A stretch of DNA of 64,000 nucleotides, taken from Rhabditoides inermis (Eukaryota > Nematoda > Chromadorea > Rhabditida > Rhabditidae). A program made the translations under genes and the position numbers. Shown here one piece after another: positions 58,771 to 64,000 of the stretch; the first letter of the stretch is position 1, and every line of letters starts with the position of its first letter. The stretch is taken from positions 166,001 to 230,000 of the forward strand of contig CAWZYM010000343.1 in NCBI GenBank assembly GCA_963966185.1, given 5' to 3'. The notes beneath the pieces were generated by a model that was not told the origin of the DNA, did not search any database, and was given only the letters and a program-made list of their open reading frames with translations.

Positions 58771-60216
58771 CGCACTGCGGACACCATATCTGTTCCTCTC
58801 ACAATTATTTTTGCGATGTCACTTTCGGTGCGCGAAATTCCCCCTATTTGGAAAGAAGCCTGGGTCAAACCTCTTTTCAAAAAAGGTGCGCGTGAATTGG
58901 CTTCAAATTACAGACCTATTTCGCTCACTTGCAGTATTTCGAAAGTTCTTGAAAGAATTTGTGTTAAACAGATCACGCAACATCTGGAAAAGTATAATCT
59001 ATTATCACCTAAACAATTTGGTTTTCGCAAAAACAGATCCACAAATGCTCAACTTATTGAATGTCACATGAACTGGTGCAAGTACCTTAAGTCTGGTTCA
59101 GTTATAGATTGTATTTATTTTGACTTTAAGAAAGCGTTTGACACCATAAACCACGAATTGCTTTTCAAAAAATTAGACTCGCTTGGAATAAGAGGCAATG
59201 TCTTAGGATGGATTTCCGAATTTCTCAAAAACAGAAAGCAATCAATAATGATTGGTAAAACTCGATCGCAACCGCGCATTGTTAATTGTGGTGTGCCGCA
59301 AGGCTCTTGCTTAGGCCCTCTGCTTTTTAATATCTTCATAGATAATATTGCAGAGCATTTACCTAAAGAAGTTAAACATGCATTATATGCTGATGATCTC
59401 AAAATATATTATCCATTTGAGCATTCTAGTAACACAGCAGCTGCTATCTTTCAAAAAGCCATAGATATCGTTACAATCTGGTCAGCATCGTGGGGTCTAC
59501 AAATTTCAACTGAGAAAACTCAAATATTGCATATAGGCAGGCGAAATCCAAAACATTCCTATACTGCTCATGGATGTACACTCATGCCTGTCGATTCAGC
59601 CAGGGATTTGGGTATATTGATGAGTAGCAACATTCTTTTCCGTGACCATTACCAACATATTATCAAGCACACGCTTTATGCTATAAATGACTTCCTTCGT
59701 ACTTACAAAACTCGTGATCCCACTCTCTTAATCACTGCCTACACTACTTATTTTCGTTGCAAATTAGAATATTGTACCGAGCTCTGGAACCCCATTGATG
59801 TTGCATCAGTCAACCTTATTGAAAATGTTCAGCGCTATTATACTCGCCGTGTGTGTCAGCGTGTCGGTCGCAGTTTATCATATCCTGAACGTCTCAGTTT
59901 TCTTAATCTACAAACTCTCGAGTCTCGCCGTTTTCTGAACGACGTTACTTATATACATAAGGTCATTCACTCTAAAACAACATTAGACTGTACTGGGCTT
60001 TTCGCAATCATTCCATCACGCACTCGCAGTTCACATGAATTTAGGATTGTACCTTCATTTGATAACACATGCCGAACTAGCACTTTTATTAGTAGAACCT
60101 TCGAAGTTTGGAACTCTCTCTCCGATGACTTAATACGTGTAACAGATCCTACCACCTTTAAAAAGAATCTCTCTTTACTAGACATTTTTCCACCCACCAA
60201 ATTGCGCAGATTATAG
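58771..60216 (+). pseudogene. LINE reverse transcriptase, N-terminally truncated
   Basis: An uninterrupted frame with RT motifs in order: WKEAWVKPLFKKG, ASNYRPISLTCSISKVLERI, YFDFKKAFDTINHELL, VPQGSCLGPLLFNIF, the catalytic HALYADDLKIYY, then SWGLQISTEKTQILHIG, and the thumb and C-terminal region with YRYRRRL-like Arg stretches and SYPERLSFLNLQTLESRRF. It copies its own RNA at a nicked target in a full element. The frame has no stops, so the insertion is young. The C-terminus is homologous to the triplicated units at 30.8-32.7 kb and the fragment at 8.9 kb. Confidence 0.9.
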
Positions 60217-60334
60217 TTGTGCTTTGTATTATTCTCGTTGTTTGTATTTACTTTATCGAACCACAAACTGCCGTATTTCTGTATTGCCTATGTGTATGTT
60301 ATGTTTTCTTTTATAACGCGGTAATAAACTTCTT
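58771..60334 (+). mobile_element. 5'-truncated CR1/Jockey-type LINE inserted in the satellite
   Basis: The insertion starts in mid-RT (frame open from 58771, ADTISVPLTIIFA before the ATG at 58816) and ends with a 3' UTR containing AATAAA at about 60322. Satellite units lie on both sides. No poly(A) tail. The 5' endonuclease and ORF1 are absent, as usual for incomplete reverse transcription. Confidence 0.85.
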
Positions 60335-63300
60335 CTACTCCACTCGCTTAGAATTACGATAAGAGAATAATTTGATCTACTCCATTCGCTTAGGATTACG
60401 ATAGGCAAATAGTTTGAGCTACTCCACTCGCTTAGGGTTACGATAGGAGAATAATTTGATCTACTCCTCTGGCTTAGAATTACGATAGGCAAATAGTTTG
60501 AGCTACTCCACTCGCTTAGGGTTACGATAGGAGAATAATTTGATCTACTCCACTCGCTTAGGATTACGATAGGAGAATAATTTGATCTACTCCACTCGCT
60601 TAGGATTACGATAGGAGAATAGTTTGAGCTACTCCACTCGCTTAGGGTTACGATAGGAGAATAATTTGATCTACTCCACTCGCTTAGGATTACGATAGAA
60701 GAATAATTTGATCTACTCTACTCGCTTAGGATTACGATAGGAGAATAGTTTGATCTACTCCACTCACTTAGGAATACGATAGGAAAATAATTTAATCTAC
60801 TCCTCTCGCTTAGGATTACGATAGGCAAATAGTTTGAGCTACTCCACTCGCTTAGGGTTACGATAGGCAAATAGTTTGAGCTACTCCACTCGCTTAGGGT
60901 TACGATAGGAGAATAGTTTGATCTACTCCACTCGCTTAGGATTACGATAGGAGAATAATTTGATCTACTCCACTCGCTTAGGATTACGATAAGAGAATAA
61001 TTTGATCTACTCCATTCGCTTAGGATTACGATAGGCAAATAGTTTGAGCTACTCCACTCGCTTAGGGTTACGATAGGAGAATAATTTGATCTACTCCTCT
61101 GGCTTAGAATTACGATAGGCAAATAGTTTGAGCTACTCCACTCGCTTAGGGTTACGATAGGAGAATAATTTGATCTACTCCACTCGCTTAGGATTACGAT
61201 AGGAGAATAATTTGATCTACTCCACTCGCTTAGGATTACGATAGGAGAATAGTTTGAGCTACTCCACTCGCTTAGGGTTACGATAGGAGAATAATTTGAT
61301 CTACTCCACTCGCTTAGGATTACGATAGGAGAATAATTTGATCTACTCTACTCGCTTAGGATTACGATAGGAGAATAGTTTGATCTACTCCACTCACTTA
61401 GGATTACGATAGGAAAATAATTTAATCTACTCCTCTCGCTTAGGATTACGATAGGCAAATAGTTTGAGCTACTCCACTCGCTTAGGGTTACGATAGGCAA
61501 ATAGTTTGAGCTACTCCACTCGCTTAGGGTTACGATAGGAGAATAGTTTGATCTACTCCACTCGCTTAGGATTACGATAGGAGAATAATTTGATCTACTC
61601 CACTCGCTTAGGATTACGATAAGAGAATAATTTGATCTACTCCATTCGCTTAGGATTACGATAGGCAAATAGTTTGAGCTACTCCACTCGCTTAGGGTTA
61701 CGATAGGAGAATAATTTGATCTACTCCTCTGGCTTAGAATTACGATAGGCAAATAGTTTGAGCTACTCCACTCGCTTAGGGTTACGATAGGAGAATAATT
61801 TGATCTACTCCACTCGCTTAGGATTACGATAGGAGAATAATTTGATCTACTCCACTCGCTTAGGATTACGATAGGAGAATAGTTTGATCTACTCCACTCG
61901 CTTAGGATTACGATAGGCAAATAGTTTGAGCTACTCCACTCGCTTAGGGTTACGATAGGAGAAGAATTTGATCTACTCCTCTGGCTTAGAATTACGATAG
62001 GCAAATAGTTTGAGCTACTCCACTCGCTTAGGGTTACGATAGGAGAATAATTTGATCTACTCCACTCGCTTAGGATTACGATAGGAGAATAATTTGATCT
62101 ACTCCTCTGGCTTAGAATTACGATAGGCAAATAGTTTGAGCTACTCCACTCGCTTAGGGTTACGATAGGAGAATAATTTGATCTACTCCACTCGCTTAGG
62201 GTTACGATAGGAGAATAATTTGATCTACTCCACTCGCTTAGGATTACGATAGGAGAATAATTTGATCTACTCCACTCGCTTAGGATTACGATAGGCAAAT
62301 AGTTTGAGCTACTCCACTCGCTTAGGGTTACGATAGGAGAAGAATTTGATCTACTCCTCTGGCTTAGAATTACGATAGGCAAATAGTTTGAGCTACTCCA
62401 CTCGCTTAGGGTTACGATAGGAGAATAATTTGATCTACTCCACTCGCTTAGGATTACGATAGGAGAATAATTTGATCTACTCCACTCGCTTAGGATTACG
62501 ATAGGAGAATAGTTTGAGCTACTCCACTCGCTTAGGGTTACGATAGGAGAATAATTTGATCTACTCCACTCGCTTAGGATTACGATAGGAGAATAATTTG
62601 ATCTACTCTACTCGCTTAGGATTACGATAGGAGAATAGTTTGATCTACTACACTCACTTAGGATTACGATAGGAAAATAATTTAATCTACTCCTCTCGCT
62701 TAGGATTACGATAGGCAAATAGTTTGAGCTACTCCACTCGCTTAGGGTTACGATAGGCAAATAGTTTGAGCTACTCCACTCGCTTAGGGTTACGATAGGA
62801 GAATAGTTTGATCTACTCCACTCGCTTAGGATTACGATAGGAGAATAATTTGATCTACTCCACTCGCTTAGAATTACGATAAGAGAATAATTTGATCTAC
62901 TCCATTCGCTTAGGATTACGATAGGCAAATAGTTTGAGCTACTCCACTCGCTTAGGGTTACGATAGGAGAATAATTTGATCTACTCCTCTGGCTTAGAAT
63001 TACGATAGGCAAATAGTTTGAGCTACTCCACTCGCTTAGGGTTACGATAGGAGAATAATTTGATCTACTCCACTCGCTTAGGATTACGATAGGAGAATAA
63101 TTTGATCTACTCCACTCGCTTAGGATTACGATAGGAGAATAGTTTGAGCTACTCCACTCGCTTAGGGTTACGATAGGAGAATAATTTGATCTACTCCACT
63201 CGCTTAGGATTACGATAGAAGAATAATTTGATCTACTCTACTCGCTTAGGATTACGATAGGAGAATAGTTTGATCTACTCCACTCACTTAGGAATACGAT

Positions 63301-64000
63301 AGGAAAATAATTTAATCTACTCCTCTCGCTTAGGATTACGATAGGCAAATAGTTTGAGCTACTCCACTCGCTTAGGGTTACGATAGGCAAATAGTTTGAG
63401 CTACTCCACTCGCTTAGGGTTACGATAGGAGAATAGTTTGATCTACTCCACTCGCTTAGGATTACGATAGGAGAATAATTTGATCTACTCCACTCGCTTA
63501 GGATTACGATAAGAGAATAATTTGATCTACTCCATTCGCTTAGGATTACGATAGGCAAATAGTTTGAGCTACTCCACTCGCTTAGGGTTACGATAGGAGA
63601 ATAATTTGATCTACTCCTCTGGCTTAGAATTACGATAGGCAAATAGTTTGAGCTACTCCACTCGCTTAGGGTTACGATAGGAGAATAATTTGATCTACTC
63701 CACTCGCTTAGGATTACGATAAGAGAATAATTTGATTTACTCCATTCGCTTAGGATTACGATAGGCAAATAGTTTGAGCTACTCCACTCGCTTAGGGTTA
63801 CGATAGGAGAATAATTTGATCTACTCCTCTGGCTTAGAATTACGATAGGCAAATAGTTTGAGCTACTCCACTCGCTTAGGGTTACGATAGGAGAATAATT
63901 TGATCTACTCCACTCGCTTAGGATTACGATAGGAGAATAATTTGATCTACTCCACTCGCTTAGGATTACGATAGGAGAATAGTTTGAGCTACTCCACTCG
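60335..64000. repeat. 42-bp satellite array E with a 630-bp higher-order repeat
   Basis: About 87 units of 42 bp to the window edge. A block of 15 units (630 bp) repeats: the marker GGAAAATAATTTAATCTACT occurs near 60781, 61411, 62671 and 63301, spaced by 630, 1260 and 630. Variant order inside blocks is conserved. Frames of 134-344 residues on minus are repeats of SEWSRSNYSPIVIL and not genes. Confidence 0.97.

Noticed and set aside
61348..62382. 344-residue open frame (and similar frames of 100-200 residues) made of 14-residue repeats
   Set aside because: It is the 42-bp satellite read on the minus strand; 42 is a multiple of 3 so it stays open. No start context, no non-repeat domain.

Overview
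The window looks like nuclear DNA from a small-genome invertebrate, most likely a nematode. Many short introns (about 40-60 bases) run from GTGAGT-like donors to TTTCAG-like acceptors, genes sit 100-200 bases apart, degenerate single-domain tyrosine phosphatases are present, and the mobile elements are BEL/Pao, LINE and Helitron types. No rRNA, CRISPR or bacterial feature is present. Gene models below were read by eye from splice sites and reading frame, so exon ends are proposals.

Layout. 3.2-16.8 kb (minus): one long gene of 38 recognised exons encoding a leucine-rich-repeat protein that resembles LRRC9. Its introns hold a 42-bp minisatellite, a LINE, Helitrons and terminal-inverted-repeat elements with tRNA-like modules. 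17.4-28.8 kb: one BEL/Pao LTR retrotransposon bounded by an AGTCT target-site duplication. It has been rearranged by a palindromic LTR insertion, an internal inversion and a Helitron that splits the 3' LTR, and it carries an extra intron-containing zinc-knuckle gene between pol and the polypurine tract. 29.7-32.7 kb: a decayed Cys-rich gene and three identical 655-bp LINE 3' units in tandem. 32.7-42 kb: a truncated copy of the LRRC9-like 3' end followed by exon 1 of a coiled-coil gene (minus), then a complete coiled-coil gene (plus), then a convergent non-canonical poly(A) polymerase gene (minus). 42.9-48.5 kb (minus): two head-to-tail protein-tyrosine-phosphatase-like regions. 48.7-57.4 kb: an inverted partial copy of the poly(A) polymerase / coiled-coil / LRRC9 block. 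57.4-64 kb: a large 42-bp satellite with a 630-bp higher-order period, interrupted by a LINE.

Gene order is conserved between copies: LRRC9-like 3' end, then the coiled-coil gene in the same direction about 150 bases after a poly(A) signal (operon-like), then the poly(A) polymerase gene in convergent orientation. Much of the window is therefore one locus copied, inverted and decayed, with transposons and satellite expanding in its introns. TC/GA microsatellites are everywhere and generate most of the spurious long open frames.
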